A stretch of DNA of 64,000 nucleotides from Bacteroidota bacterium (GTDB lineage: Bacteria; Bacteroidota; Bacteroidia; NS11-12g; UBA9320). The stretch spans positions 219,388 through 283,387 of the forward strand of contig WGNA01000006.1 of NCBI GenBank assembly GCA_016124755.1, in the 5' to 3' direction. The notes under the pieces are model-generated. The model was not told where the DNA came from, ran no database searches, and saw only the letters and a program-made list of their open reading frames with translations. This document shows, one piece after another, positions 37,301 to 45,158 of this stretch. The position numbers and the translations under genes were made by a program. The stretch's first letter is position 1. Each line of letters opens with the position of its first letter.

Positions 37301-37839
37301 GCGCCTTTGGTGACCCAGAAAACGCGATAAGCCGGGATCAGTTTTTCATCGGAGATCTGGAAACCCTGTGAGATTTCAATCGGGTATTCAGCGGATTTCT
37401 CATCCACAATTCTCCACTGGTAACTACCGGAGGAAATTACATTCAGCGAATCGGGAAACGAGTGATTCCATTCGTGTAAAACAGATTGAATATCGTTGGG
37501 TGTTGATTTAAACTCGGTACTGTAGTAAGACAGGTTTGCAATGAGTCTGGAAGCTATATGCACAACCGAATCGCCCTTCATCGCAAGAGTGGCAACTCCC
37601 GGGAAAACGGGTCTTCCTGCGAGCTGCTGCCGAATGTATAAAAATTGAATTCCGGTTTTATCCAGATGCTGATCGGTGATCTCAAGGTTTTGTACATCTG
37701 TGGATTTGAGATGCAGATCCGTTAAATGTTCTTGAAGAAATATCTTTATTGGATTCAAATTATCCTTTTGAAAGGTCGCTTGTCCAAAAGAGAATTGAAA
37801 AAATATCAAACTGAATAAAGCCGGTAAAATTCTTTTCAT
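34378..37839 (-). CDS. secreted fungalysin-type M36 metallopeptidase with PA domain and T9SS tail
   Basis: An 1153-residue protease. After a signal peptide (MKRILPALFSLIFFQFSFG) comes a propeptide region with FTP-like features (residues ~50-200). The M36 catalytic domain has CHEYTHGISTRL near residue 560 with the zinc histidines and Glu, and MGEGWSDF downstream for the third ligand. A PA domain is inserted before the zinc site (GNIAVIDRGGCNFDDK, AGAIAVVMIN). After ~790 there is a DUF11-like beta domain, then a jelly-roll-like module (WYLDDVELW), then a type A T9SS sorting domain (FKVYPNPFQQDI, LYNEIGQIIW, IYILRVND). It should be exported and degrade protein outside the cell. Confidence 0.94.
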   Translation of the reverse strand: MKRILPALFSLIFFQFSFGQATFQKDNLNPIKIFLQEHLTDLHLKSTDVQNLEITDQHLDKTGIQFLYIRQQLAGRPVFPGVATLAMKGDSVVHIASRLIANLSYYSTEFKSTPNDIQSVLHEWNHSFPDSLNVISSGSYQWRIVDEKSAEYPIEISQGFQISDEKLIPAYRVFWVTKGASHSYEIFINAGTSEIISAIDLVVSCSFDNKPANNVGLLVTPNVNLTEQTQATESYNVFPWPVESPNHGNRSVVTSPADNASSPFGWHDDNGAAGAEYTITRGNNVWARDDKDNNDTGGSSPDGGSSLTFNAPFDINNSATLELDAATINLFYWNNLMHDVWYHYGFDDAAGNFQQNNYGRGGTGNDFVFADAQDGSGTNNANFNPLPEGQNPRMQMYLWATAGQEKMRVTSPSQIQGVYAIVQAGFGNKKLSKTPVSGKLVLVNDGTASPTLACSPLQNSTDISGNIAVIDRGGCNFDDKVLYAQNAGAIAVVMINNVSGSAIVMGGDATNVNIPSVMISKADGDLLKSTMSTNSVVVKLYDSTGGSTFYYDSDFDNGVICHEYTHGISTRLTGGASNSSCLSNQEQMGEGWSDFVALVMTVEPGDQGTDKRGIGTYVIGEPTSGNGIRPYPYSTDMNLNPVTYADVKLNQFTVPHGVGSIWCSMLWDLYWAFVDQYGYDNDIYTGTGGNNMAMQLMTYGLKLQPCGPGFVDGRDAILKADELLFNSKNKLLIWQVFARRGLGFSADQGSANSRYDGIEAFDIPSSFGTFEVEKSGPDIANAGDTVFYEIKIRNTGTELLKQVRLSDSLMGKGTYLQSDGRCAIAFSDANFVLNFNNLNPGDSITCGYQVIIDTTFGGNLISADSFDGILENWTITLYDGDNIWKKDSSRSTSGKYCFHVLDAGSQNDVTFWREFDLSKIANPKIRFSHWYQTETNWDGAVVEIYDRGSWVDLGSRMVQNGYSGKIESNPESAISGRNAFTGSSDDFVQTIINLKDYAGNVVKIRFRMVSDGRVGAEGWYLDDVELWNNLEWISNSFSATADGLKAKTTGVSTFVRNQVVQDTTVIIVIDVNEIFKVYPNPFQQDISVYLESKVDRTVKLELYNEIGQIIWNGAINSNQEIQIPTGGNADGIYILRVNDRGEIKNLKLVKQGG

Positions 37840-37968
37840 ACGTAATAAACCGAGTGAACGGAAAGCAAAGATGCAAAATCAAAATGGCCATCGCACTTCA
37901 ATGCGGTGATTAACCTGCAAAATGACTTATGATGGTTATAAGCGTTTGATTTGCGCTAACGAAGTCGT

Positions 37969-38637
37969 TCAATTCGTCTGTGAAAGACGGGATGAAAATT
38001 CTTCCATGAACTTTAAACCTGTCGGCACATAGTTGAGATGATAGGTTCGGGGCGGGCCGAATTTCGGATAGGATCTTCCGGTATTGTGAATGTGAAAAGC
38101 ATCCTTAAAATTTCCGGATCTCAACTGGTTGCCATATTCCTGTGCGATCCACTTCACGGACAAATCAAAATTTCGTTTTCCCTTCAGCACATCTACCGGA
38201 ACATTTAATTCGAAACACTTGTAACCCATTATTTGAAATGGTCCCCAACTGCACGACAAATCGTAAAGTTCTTTTGAAGTCATTCCTTTAATTTTTGCGT
38301 AGTCAACATTTTCCATTCGGGCTAATTTGCTTCTCGAAACCAGGTCGAGTTTGTCGTAAACCGAAGGTTCAAATCTTTTCGGAACCATTTTTCTCCCCGA
38401 AGATTCCAATGCAATTAATGCTAATAGATATTCAGGTGGAACATTGTACTTTTTCCCTGTGGTAACGGCATTCTCCGAGTAGTTGACAAATGTTCTTTCT
38501 ACGATGTCGCTTTCCAATTTAATATTCTGATAATCGAGTCGGCCGGTATCTTTATAATACACCAGAACTGCGGCTAGAAACAGAATCATTACCGCAAGAA
38601 TTACAGGCCAGAATCGCTTCAAAGATTTTATCAGCAC
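37969..38637 (-). CDS. membrane-anchored lysozyme-like muramidase/transglycosylase candidate
   Basis: A 222-residue protein with an N-terminal membrane anchor (residues 10-27) and a soluble domain outside the inner membrane. The domain resembles SLT/DUF3380-type peptidoglycan hydrolases: VPPEYLLALIALESSGR holds a candidate catalytic Glu78, and SWGPFQIMGYK at about 130-140 matches the WGxFQIMG signature of this fold. Cleavage of glycan strands is likely but unproven. It begins 1 bp after the acyl-CoA ligase stop, so the two are in an operon. Confidence 0.75.
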   Translation of the reverse strand: MLIKSLKRFWPVILAVMILFLAAVLVYYKDTGRLDYQNIKLESDIVERTFVNYSENAVTTGKKYNVPPEYLLALIALESSGRKMVPKRFEPSVYDKLDLVSRSKLARMENVDYAKIKGMTSKELYDLSCSWGPFQIMGYKCFELNVPVDVLKGKRNFDLSVKWIAQEYGNQLRSGNFKDAFHIHNTGRSYPKFGPPRTYHLNYVPTGLKFMEEFSSRLSQTN

Positions 38638-38638
38638 A

Positions 38639-40294
38639 TTATTTAAGAAGTCTTCTCATAATTTTCCCAACATTGGATTTGGGAAGTTCGGTTCGGAATA
38701 CAACTTCCCTTGGAACCTTGTAATTGGTAAGTTTCGTATGGCAAAAATCTATTACTTCCTGTTCCGTTAGAGAATGATCTTTTTTCACGATGAACGCCTT
38801 AACGTATTCCTTTCCGTTTACATCCTTTTCACCGCGTACACCCACTTCCTGAACTTTAGCATTCTCGGCAATTGCGCTTTCCACTTCATTCGGATAAACA
38901 TTAAATCCGGAAACATTTACCATCTCTTTTTTGCGGTCCACAATTTTGAAAAAGCCATCTTCCTTCATCAGCCCGATATCGCCGGTTAAAAAGAAGTCAC
39001 CGTTAAAACATCTGGCGGTTTCGTCGGGTCGATTCCAGTAACCTTTCATCACCTGCGGACCTTTAATGCCAATTTCACCGGCTTCATTTACACCCATTAT
39101 TTCACCATCATCGCCAAATACTTTTAATTCGGTGTTCGGCAACGGCAATCCAATGGTTCCTCTTTGATGTGTTCCGTCGACCGGATTTATGGTCGCAGCC
39201 GGACTTGTTTCAGACAGACCGTATGCCTCAAGTAGCGGACTATGCGTAATTTTTTGCCATCGATCGGCAACCGCGTCCTGAACCGCCATTCCTCCTCCCA
39301 ACGCGAGTTTTAATCCGGAAAAATCCAGTTTTCTGAATTTCTCCTGATTCATCAATCCATTAAATAAAGTATTGACCCCGGTGATAATGCTGAACGGATT
39401 TTTCTTCAAATCCTTCACGAAAGATTTCATGTCGCGCGGATTTGTGATCAAAACATTCTTTGCACCGTAACGGAAGAATACAACACAATTAGCAGTAAGC
39501 GCAAAAATGTGATACAGCGGAAGTGCCGTAATAATGGTTTCGTTTCCTTCCTGAAATAAAGTTCCGATCCAGGCTTCTACCTGTTGAACATTTGCACAGA
39601 TATTTCCGTGGGTAAGTTCAGCCCCTTTTGAAATTCCGGTGGTTCCTCCAGTATATTGAAGAAAGGCAGTATCCGATAATCCAATTTCAATTTTAGAAGG
39701 TTTCTTGCCTTCTCCTTCCGACAAACAATCGTTGAAGTGAACTGCACCCGGAAGGTTAAAAGCCGGAACCATCTTTTTTATATGCTTCACCACCAGATTT
39801 ACCATCTTCCCTTTAACACCGGGAACCAGATCCCCGATTTTCGTAAGAATAACAGTTTCGATCTGAGTGTTGGCTAAAATCTTCTCCAGATGACTGGCAA
39901 AATTTTCAAGGATCAAAATAGCTTTTACTCCGGAATCTTTGTACTGATGTTCCATTTCATCAGGAGTGTAAAGCGGATTGGTATTTACCAGAATCAATCC
40001 CGTTTTTAAGCAGGCAAAAATGGCAATCGGAAATTGCAGCAGATTCGGCATCTGAATGGCGATACGATCCCCTTTTTTCAGATTAGCCTTGTTCTGCAGA
40101 TACCAGGCAAAGGCATCCACCTGCCGGTCGAGCTCGTTAAAGGTGAGCTCCACTCCCATATTTTTATAAGCTACTTTGTTTCCGAATTTCAAAACCGATT
40201 CATCGTATATCGCACCGATATTGGCGTAACCATCCACACTAATGTGATGAGGTACAAAATCAGGATAGCTTTTAAACCAGGGGAATTCGCTCAT
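38639..40294 (-). CDS. fadD: long-chain acyl-CoA ligase (AMP-binding enzyme)
   Basis: A 551-residue adenylate-forming enzyme. The P-loop YTGGTTGISKGAEL, the adenine-binding LEAYGLSETSP, and FLTGDIGLMKEDGFFKIVDRKKEMV are all present, with the C-terminal Lys in SNVGKIMRR. The N-terminus WFKSYP matches FadD proteins, which activate free fatty acids as CoA thioesters at the inner membrane. A perfect 21-bp inverted repeat sits 5 bp upstream of the start and may be an operator. Confidence 0.93.
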   Translation of the reverse strand: MSEFPWFKSYPDFVPHHISVDGYANIGAIYDESVLKFGNKVAYKNMGVELTFNELDRQVDAFAWYLQNKANLKKGDRIAIQMPNLLQFPIAIFACLKTGLILVNTNPLYTPDEMEHQYKDSGVKAILILENFASHLEKILANTQIETVILTKIGDLVPGVKGKMVNLVVKHIKKMVPAFNLPGAVHFNDCLSEGEGKKPSKIEIGLSDTAFLQYTGGTTGISKGAELTHGNICANVQQVEAWIGTLFQEGNETIITALPLYHIFALTANCVVFFRYGAKNVLITNPRDMKSFVKDLKKNPFSIITGVNTLFNGLMNQEKFRKLDFSGLKLALGGGMAVQDAVADRWQKITHSPLLEAYGLSETSPAATINPVDGTHQRGTIGLPLPNTELKVFGDDGEIMGVNEAGEIGIKGPQVMKGYWNRPDETARCFNGDFFLTGDIGLMKEDGFFKIVDRKKEMVNVSGFNVYPNEVESAIAENAKVQEVGVRGEKDVNGKEYVKAFIVKKDHSLTEQEVIDFCHTKLTNYKVPREVVFRTELPKSNVGKIMRRLLK

Positions 40295-40298
40295 TTAC

Positions 40299-40319
40299 GT
40301 TAATTTGGGTAAAATTAAC
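40299..40319. promoter_or_regulatory. perfect inverted repeat upstream of fadD
   Basis: GTTAATTT (40299-40306) and AAATTAAC (40312-40319) are exact reverse complements around a 5-bp spacer, 4 bp upstream of the fadD start codon. The position fits a repressor operator, for example of a TetR-type fatty-acid regulator, but the binding protein is unknown. Confidence 0.45.
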
Positions 40320-40355
40320 AAAAAGCAAAATTGTATTTGTAGGGCGGTGAGAAGA

Positions 40356-41663
40356 TCAGGATTTAACCTGCTTGTTCTTCAACATTTCATACATCTCCTT
40401 CGGAGAAATATTGTCGCTTTTTAACTTCCGGTGTTTAGTCAGATAATATCCTCTGGGCAAATCTTCCAGAAAAAACACTCTACCGATCTGATATGAAGAA
40501 AAAGCAAGGGGCCAATGAATGTGGTCGTAATACTGGGTAATTCGAACGGTCTTCACCGGATCGCCGTGATTAAGCGTTATGATTTGAATCTGATCTCCGA
40601 ATTCTTCCCAGATCATTCGGATGTACATCGTATCTTCCTTTGCAATGGTGGTGGTATTCCAGAAAAAAATATATACCGGTCTTTTCCGGTATGTTTTCAA
40701 TTCTTCCTTTTGATTCCGGATGTTGATGAAAGAAAAATTCTGGACTTTTTTTCCCTTTTCTAATTTTCGTTTAAGCGGAGCTCCTCTCTCTTCAACCAGA
40801 TCTATAAACTTTCCGGCCGGATCAATCGCAACAACCTTATAGCGCTTTTGATTCCATTCAAAAAAAATAGTGGATACATCCGGATAAATGTAATTCATCT
40901 CATCTGTGTTCACCTGCTCATTCACCGATCCGATGTAAACCTTATCGACGCAACTTTCATTGAACAAACCATTGTTGTTCATGTCTTTAATGGCAATAAC
41001 AAAGCTGTCGGCACCCCAAAAGTATTTGCCCCCGGAAGTGTTGAGCCTTTGTTCGCGATAACAATATCCAATGCTGCTGAACTTCTTTTTTCCGCTGTGT
41101 TTTTTAAAATGCTCGGTTAGCAATTGATTGTACTTATCGTTCCTTCCGTAATCAACCCGGGTGATTTTCACCTGATGTTCCGCTTCGGGATTGTATTTGT
41201 TTTTGAGGTGAAAAACATGTTCGTTTTCCATCATGGTTAAGCTGTCGGGTGGGCCGTCGTCGGTAAAATCGAGATTGTTATTCCGGTCGATATAAAAATA
41301 AATCGGACGTCTCGACCTTCGGTAATTTCCAATGATCGTGAGACAGTAACCTTTGTTTATCGCATTAACATCGGTGCCGGAAAAATAGATATACGTGTAG
41401 CCGGTATCATGAACACCTTTCATTTCGGGCATCTGCCGGATTTGTAGGTCGGGTTCGTTTGTGTCCCGTTCTACGCCAAACATCGAATACGGTTCGATGC
41501 GGGTGCTTTCAAAAATATAAACCGGAAGAATAGCCAGCGATTTATTGATTTTGTCGTCCTGCATTCTCTCGTTCAACTCAACCCGAAAAGGAGTCTGCGC
41601 CGGAAGATTAAAAGCAGAAATCAGAATAAGAAGGGTCAGAAAAAGTTGTTTCTCGTATTTCAA
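40356..41663 (-). CDS. secreted protein with thioredoxin-like domain lacking CxxC
   Basis: A 435-residue protein when started at the TTG codon at 41663, which sits 2 bp after the zinc peptidase stop and gives a clean signal peptide (KYEKQLFLTLLILISAFNLPAQ). The only upstream ATG, at 41753, is inside the neighbouring gene and precedes a poor N-terminus. Residues ~60-300 are beta-rich with Asp-containing loops (YIDRNNNLDFTDDGP). The C-terminal ~125 residues look like a redoxin/AhpC fold (KVQNFSFINIRNQ, RPVYIFFWNTTT), but WNTTT replaces WCxxC, so thiol chemistry is not expected. Function unknown. Confidence 0.72.
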   Translation of the reverse strand: MKYEKQLFLTLLILISAFNLPAQTPFRVELNERMQDDKINKSLAILPVYIFESTRIEPYSMFGVERDTNEPDLQIRQMPEMKGVHDTGYTYIYFSGTDVNAINKGYCLTIIGNYRRSRRPIYFYIDRNNNLDFTDDGPPDSLTMMENEHVFHLKNKYNPEAEHQVKITRVDYGRNDKYNQLLTEHFKKHSGKKKFSSIGYCYREQRLNTSGGKYFWGADSFVIAIKDMNNNGLFNESCVDKVYIGSVNEQVNTDEMNYIYPDVSTIFFEWNQKRYKVVAIDPAGKFIDLVEERGAPLKRKLEKGKKVQNFSFINIRNQKEELKTYRKRPVYIFFWNTTTIAKEDTMYIRMIWEEFGDQIQIITLNHGDPVKTVRITQYYDHIHWPLAFSSYQIGRVFFLEDLPRGYYLTKHRKLKSDNISPKEMYEMLKNKQVKS

Positions 41664-41665
41664 AT

Positions 41666-42340
41666 TTATCGCCGGTTCATATAAACATTCACATAATACA
41701 ACAGAGTCGCTAAGGAACCGAGTGCTGAAACCACATACGTAAGGGCTGCCCATTTAAGAGCATCTTTCGACATGGCAAGCTCATTATCGTTCACCACTTT
41801 ATATTGCTGAAGCCAGATGAGTGCTCTGCGACTCGCGTCGTATTCAACCGGCAAAGTGATAAAAGAGAAGAGCGTGGTAAGTGCAAAAAATCCGATACCT
41901 ATTAGCAGCAAAGCCGGAAAAATATTGATCATTAAAATACCAAATAACAAAACCCACATCAACCATGGAGAAGTAATGTTAATAATAGGTACCAAGGAAC
42001 TTCTCAGGTTCAGCCACGCATAATGCTTTGCATGCTGAACGGCGTGCCCGCACTCATGAGCGGCAACCGCGGCAGCTGCAGCATTTCTCTGGTTGTAAAC
42101 GGCTTCACTTAGGTTTACGGTTTTCTTTAAAGGATTATAATGGTCGGTTAATTCTCCCGAAACAGAAATTACCTGTACGTCTGTAATTCCGTTATCGCGA
42201 AGCATTTTTTCCGCAACTTCCCGACCCGACATGTGATTACTCAGCGGAATCTGGCTGTATTTTCTAAACCGGCTTTTGAGCTGCGAAGACATGATCATTC
42301 CAATCACACCCAACGCAATAGTTATTATATAAATCCACAT
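41666..42340 (-). CDS. YugP-like membrane zinc metallopeptidase
   Basis: A 224-residue inner-membrane protein with hydrophobic segments at 2-19, about 118-165 and near the C-terminus. AAHECGHAVQHA contains the zinc motif His95-Glu96-x-x-His99. The order of a TM helix, the AVYNQRNAAAAAVAAHE block and two later TM helices matches the YugP/DUF zinc metallopeptidase family. Substrate unknown; membrane-protein quality control is plausible. The next gene begins 2 bp after its stop. Confidence 0.9.
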   Translation of the reverse strand: MWIYIITIALGVIGMIMSSQLKSRFRKYSQIPLSNHMSGREVAEKMLRDNGITDVQVISVSGELTDHYNPLKKTVNLSEAVYNQRNAAAAAVAAHECGHAVQHAKHYAWLNLRSSLVPIINITSPWLMWVLLFGILMINIFPALLLIGIGFFALTTLFSFITLPVEYDASRRALIWLQQYKVVNDNELAMSKDALKWAALTYVVSALGSLATLLYYVNVYMNRR

Positions 42341-42388
42341 ACCTTCATTCCATTAATTTTTGTGATCCGGGGTAAATGCATCTTTAGA

Positions 42389-42550
42389 CTAGTGCAGGCA
42401 CCGAACCACCAAAACCACAATTGCAATCAGAAACATAATGATTGATATCTTGTTCATTCCGTGCATTAGACGAATACTGGTGTTCGACGAAAATTCACGA
42501 TCCTTCTTTAATCGGATATAGTCGAGAAACTTTTTCCAGATTTCGTTCAT
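42389..42550 (-). CDS. 53-residue single-pass membrane protein, DUF6728-like
   Basis: A small protein below usual length cut-offs: MNEIWKKFLDYIRLKKDR, then SNTSIRLMHGMNKISIIMF and a C-terminal hydrophobic helix (residues ~33-49). Its ATG overlaps the purD stop as ATGA, so translation is coupled. The pattern of a basic amphipathic start, the IRLMHGMNKISI block and a single TM helix fits the DUF6728 family found next to purD in Bacteroidota. Function unknown. Confidence 0.72.
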   Translation of the reverse strand: MNEIWKKFLDYIRLKKDREFSSNTSIRLMHGMNKISIIMFLIAIVVLVVRCLH

Positions 42551-43842
42551 GCGTTGTTTTCCTTAATTATGTTTATCAAATCCTGACCAATGTCTTTTCG
42601 GTAATACTTTCCATCAAACTGAATTTTTTCGGCATTCGCATAAGACTTTGAAAGTGCATCACTAAGAGAATCGGCGATTGCGGTTGAAGCGATCACCCGA
42701 CCACCGTTCGTTACCAGATCGCTTCCCGATTTTTTGGTACCGGCATGAAACAACACTCCGTCTTTTACCTCGCCGATACTAATGGATATTCCTTTTTCAT
42801 ATTCGTCAGGATAGCCACCACTTACCGTGAACACCGTAGTACAGAATCCATCTTCAAATTCAAGATTGAAGGTATCGAGTTTCCGATCCCGAAGGGCTTC
42901 AATCAATTCAACAAAATCGCTTTTTATCAGTGGGAATACCACTTCGGTTTCCGGGTCACCCATCCGAACATTGTATTCGATTACCATCGGCGACTTTCTT
43001 CCTTTTATCAATCCGAAAAACACGAAACCCACATACGGCTCACCCAATTCTTCAAAACCTTCAAATGTGGGTTCAACGATGTATTCCATCGCCTGTCGCA
43101 TCACTCTTTGATCGACAAACGGAACCGGACTTACAGCTCCCATTCCGCCGGTGTTTAAACCGGTATCTCCTTCACCGATTCTTTTATAATCCTTGGCAAC
43201 CGGCAAAATTTTATAATTAAACCCATCTGATATGGCAAAAAGGGAAAATTCAATTCCGGGAATAAATTCTTCAATGATGAGTTTGTCTGTTGCGGAACCG
43301 AATTTTTCTTTAATCATCATTTCGCGCAAATAGCCAAGTGCCTCCTCCGGATCATCAACAATTACAACCCCTTTTCCCGCTGCCAGCCCGTCGGCCTTTA
43401 ATACGTAAGGCCCCGGACGTTGCATTATAAAGTCAACTGCCTGGGGAAACTCTGATCGTACAAAGGTTCGGTAACCGGCTGTAGGAATGCGGTTATCCAT
43501 CATAAAGTCTTTTGCGAAATCCTTGCTTCCCTCGAGTTGAGCCAACTTTTTATTAGGCCCAAGAATGAAGATGTGTTTTAATTCTTCACGTTCTTCAAAA
43601 TAATCAACGATGCCGTTTACCAGAGGATCTTCACTTCCGGGAATCAAAACTTCAATCTGATTATCCGTACAAAATTTTCCAATGCCATCGAAATCATTCA
43701 CATCGAGATCTACATTGGTGGCAAGTTCTGCTGTTCCGGCATTTCCCGGTGCAGCAAACAAAACCGGCTGGTGTTTAGATAGACTAAGTTTCCAGATAAA
43801 AACATGTTCGCGTCCACCAGAACCCAAAACCAAAATCCTCAT
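42547..43842 (-). CDS. purD: phosphoribosylamine-glycine ligase PurD
   Basis: A 431-residue ATP-grasp enzyme of purine synthesis that joins glycine to phosphoribosylamine to make GAR. The start at 43842 (MRILVLGSGGREH) places the N-terminal motif correctly; an ATG at 43860 would add six residues. Motifs include VLKADGLAAGKGVVI, GIEFSLFAISDG, LNTGGMGAVSPVP and YNVRMGDPETEV. It overlaps the small DUF6728-like gene downstream. Confidence 0.96.
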   Translation of the reverse strand: MRILVLGSGGREHVFIWKLSLSKHQPVLFAAPGNAGTAELATNVDLDVNDFDGIGKFCTDNQIEVLIPGSEDPLVNGIVDYFEEREELKHIFILGPNKKLAQLEGSKDFAKDFMMDNRIPTAGYRTFVRSEFPQAVDFIMQRPGPYVLKADGLAAGKGVVIVDDPEEALGYLREMMIKEKFGSATDKLIIEEFIPGIEFSLFAISDGFNYKILPVAKDYKRIGEGDTGLNTGGMGAVSPVPFVDQRVMRQAMEYIVEPTFEGFEELGEPYVGFVFFGLIKGRKSPMVIEYNVRMGDPETEVVFPLIKSDFVELIEALRDRKLDTFNLEFEDGFCTTVFTVSGGYPDEYEKGISISIGEVKDGVLFHAGTKKSGSDLVTNGGRVIASTAIADSLSDALSKSYANAEKIQFDGKYYRKDIGQDLINIIKENNA

Positions 43843-43927
43843 GTTTCCCATAGCAGGCAAAAATATTTTAAAACCCAGCTAGGCACGGTGAATTAAGTGC
43901 TTAATTTTCCCGACTTTTTTCTACATC

Positions 43928-44839
43928 TTGAGCCAACACAAATTCTTTCCGTATTTATTACTACTGGTTCTGGCAATGATTTGGGGATCTTCTTTCATTC
44001 TCATGAAAATAGGTCTGCGCTCTATGTCAGGAGTTCAGGTTGCTGCTCTAAGACTTAGTGTATGCGGATTGGTCTTTACTCCGGTGGTTTGGAGATTTCT
44101 GAAAAAAGTTAAAAGAGAAGACATTAAATATGTGTTTCTGGCCGGATTAATCGGTAACGGAATACCGGCGTTTCTTTTCGCCATCGGTCAGCAAAGAGTT
44201 GATAGTAGCGTTGCCGGAATATTGAATGCGCTTACCCCCATGTTCACCATAATAATTGGATACTCAACCGGAGTGGTTCTGCTTAATTGGTCTAAAGTAT
44301 CGGGAGTAATTCTGGGACTGGTCGGAGCACTTGCCATTATCTTAGGCAAAGAAGGCGTTTCATTAACATTTAGTATCGGACATTTATTGATGATTGTATT
44401 TGCTACCATTCTTTATGGAGCGAATATCAACCTGATCCGTTCGAAACTGGCTCATTACAATCCGGTAATAATTTCGGCACTACCGCTTTTTTTTATGTCG
44501 ATTCCGGGCCTGATTATTTTCCTTTCTTCAGACCTGAGTTTTCTGCATACAACACCCAAAGAACAACTGATTCCTTCTATGCGATCCGTTGTAATTTTAG
44601 CTTTGCTCGGAAATTCTTTCAGCCTTATTTTCTTTAACCGGTTAATACAACTTAGCGGACCTGTCTTCGCGTCGTCAGTAACCTATATCGTTCCTATCAT
44701 TGCCTTGCTTTGGGGCTTCAGCGATAATGAAACGGTTTCAACATTCCAGATTGCCGGTCTGTTCTTTATTCTAACCGGCATTTATCTTATCAACCGAAAG
44801 GCACCTAAGGCTGTTCCAACCGATCCATCAGATTCTTAA
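43928..44839 (+). CDS. EamA/DMT family transporter
   Basis: A 303-residue inner-membrane protein with ten predicted helices in two EamA repeats. AMIWGSSFILMKIGL at the N-terminus and IVPIIALLWGFSDNE in the second repeat are typical of drug/metabolite transporters. The start is a TTG at 43928; the next in-frame ATG would remove the first helix, so TTG is preferred. The substrate is unknown. The 3' end overlaps the convergent XRE regulator gene by 35 bp. Confidence 0.88.
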   Translation: MSQHKFFPYLLLLVLAMIWGSSFILMKIGLRSMSGVQVAALRLSVCGLVFTPVVWRFLKKVKREDIKYVFLAGLIGNGIPAFLFAIGQQRVDSSVAGILNALTPMFTIIIGYSTGVVLLNWSKVSGVILGLVGALAIILGKEGVSLTFSIGHLLMIVFATILYGANINLIRSKLAHYNPVIISALPLFFMSIPGLIIFLSSDLSFLHTTPKEQLIPSMRSVVILALLGNSFSLIFFNRLIQLSGPVFASSVTYIVPIIALLWGFSDNETVSTFQIAGLFFILTGIYLINRKAPKAVPTDPSDS

Positions 44840-45158
44840 GCGTTCTTTTTGAAATATTCAATGCGCTTTCCATATCCGAAAGTCGCTGCTTAAGTATTTC
44901 CGCTTCCTGCTTCACGGCTTCTAATGTTAAACCATCATCCTCATTTTTCATTTTGCCTTTACCGGTAAGCAACCAAACAATGGAGAGTTGCGGGAAGTGA
45001 GCGCATAGCTTTTGAACGAGATCGAGCCCCACTTTGTTCCTTCCACTTGAAATATGGCTCATAATAGAAGGAGAAACATTCACAGTTTTAGCAAATTCAC
45101 TTTTTCCAATCCGTTCGGCGTCCATCCATTTCAATAATCTGGCATTTACAGCATCCAT
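44805..45158 (-). CDS. XRE-type helix-turn-helix regulator with C-terminal coiled coil
   Basis: A 117-residue DNA-binding protein. Residues 4-60 form an HTH_3/XRE domain (KSEFAKTVNVSPSIMSHISSG is the helix-turn-helix), followed by VQKLCAHFPQLSIVWLLTGKG, which is typical of phage-repressor-like regulators of this phylum. Residues 75-112 are heptad-like and probably a coiled coil for oligomerisation. A set of related palindromes upstream of its start suggests autoregulation. The 3' end overlaps the convergent EamA gene. Confidence 0.88.
   Translation of the reverse strand: MDAVNARLLKWMDAERIGKSEFAKTVNVSPSIMSHISSGRNKVGLDLVQKLCAHFPQLSIVWLLTGKGKMKNEDDGLTLEAVKQEAEILKQRLSDMESALNISKRTLKNLMDRLEQP

Noticed and set aside
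41663..41753. Upstream ATG start for the redoxin-like gene
   Set aside because: The extension lies inside the zinc peptidase gene and puts 30 unlikely residues before a clean signal peptide; the TTG at 41663 fits better.
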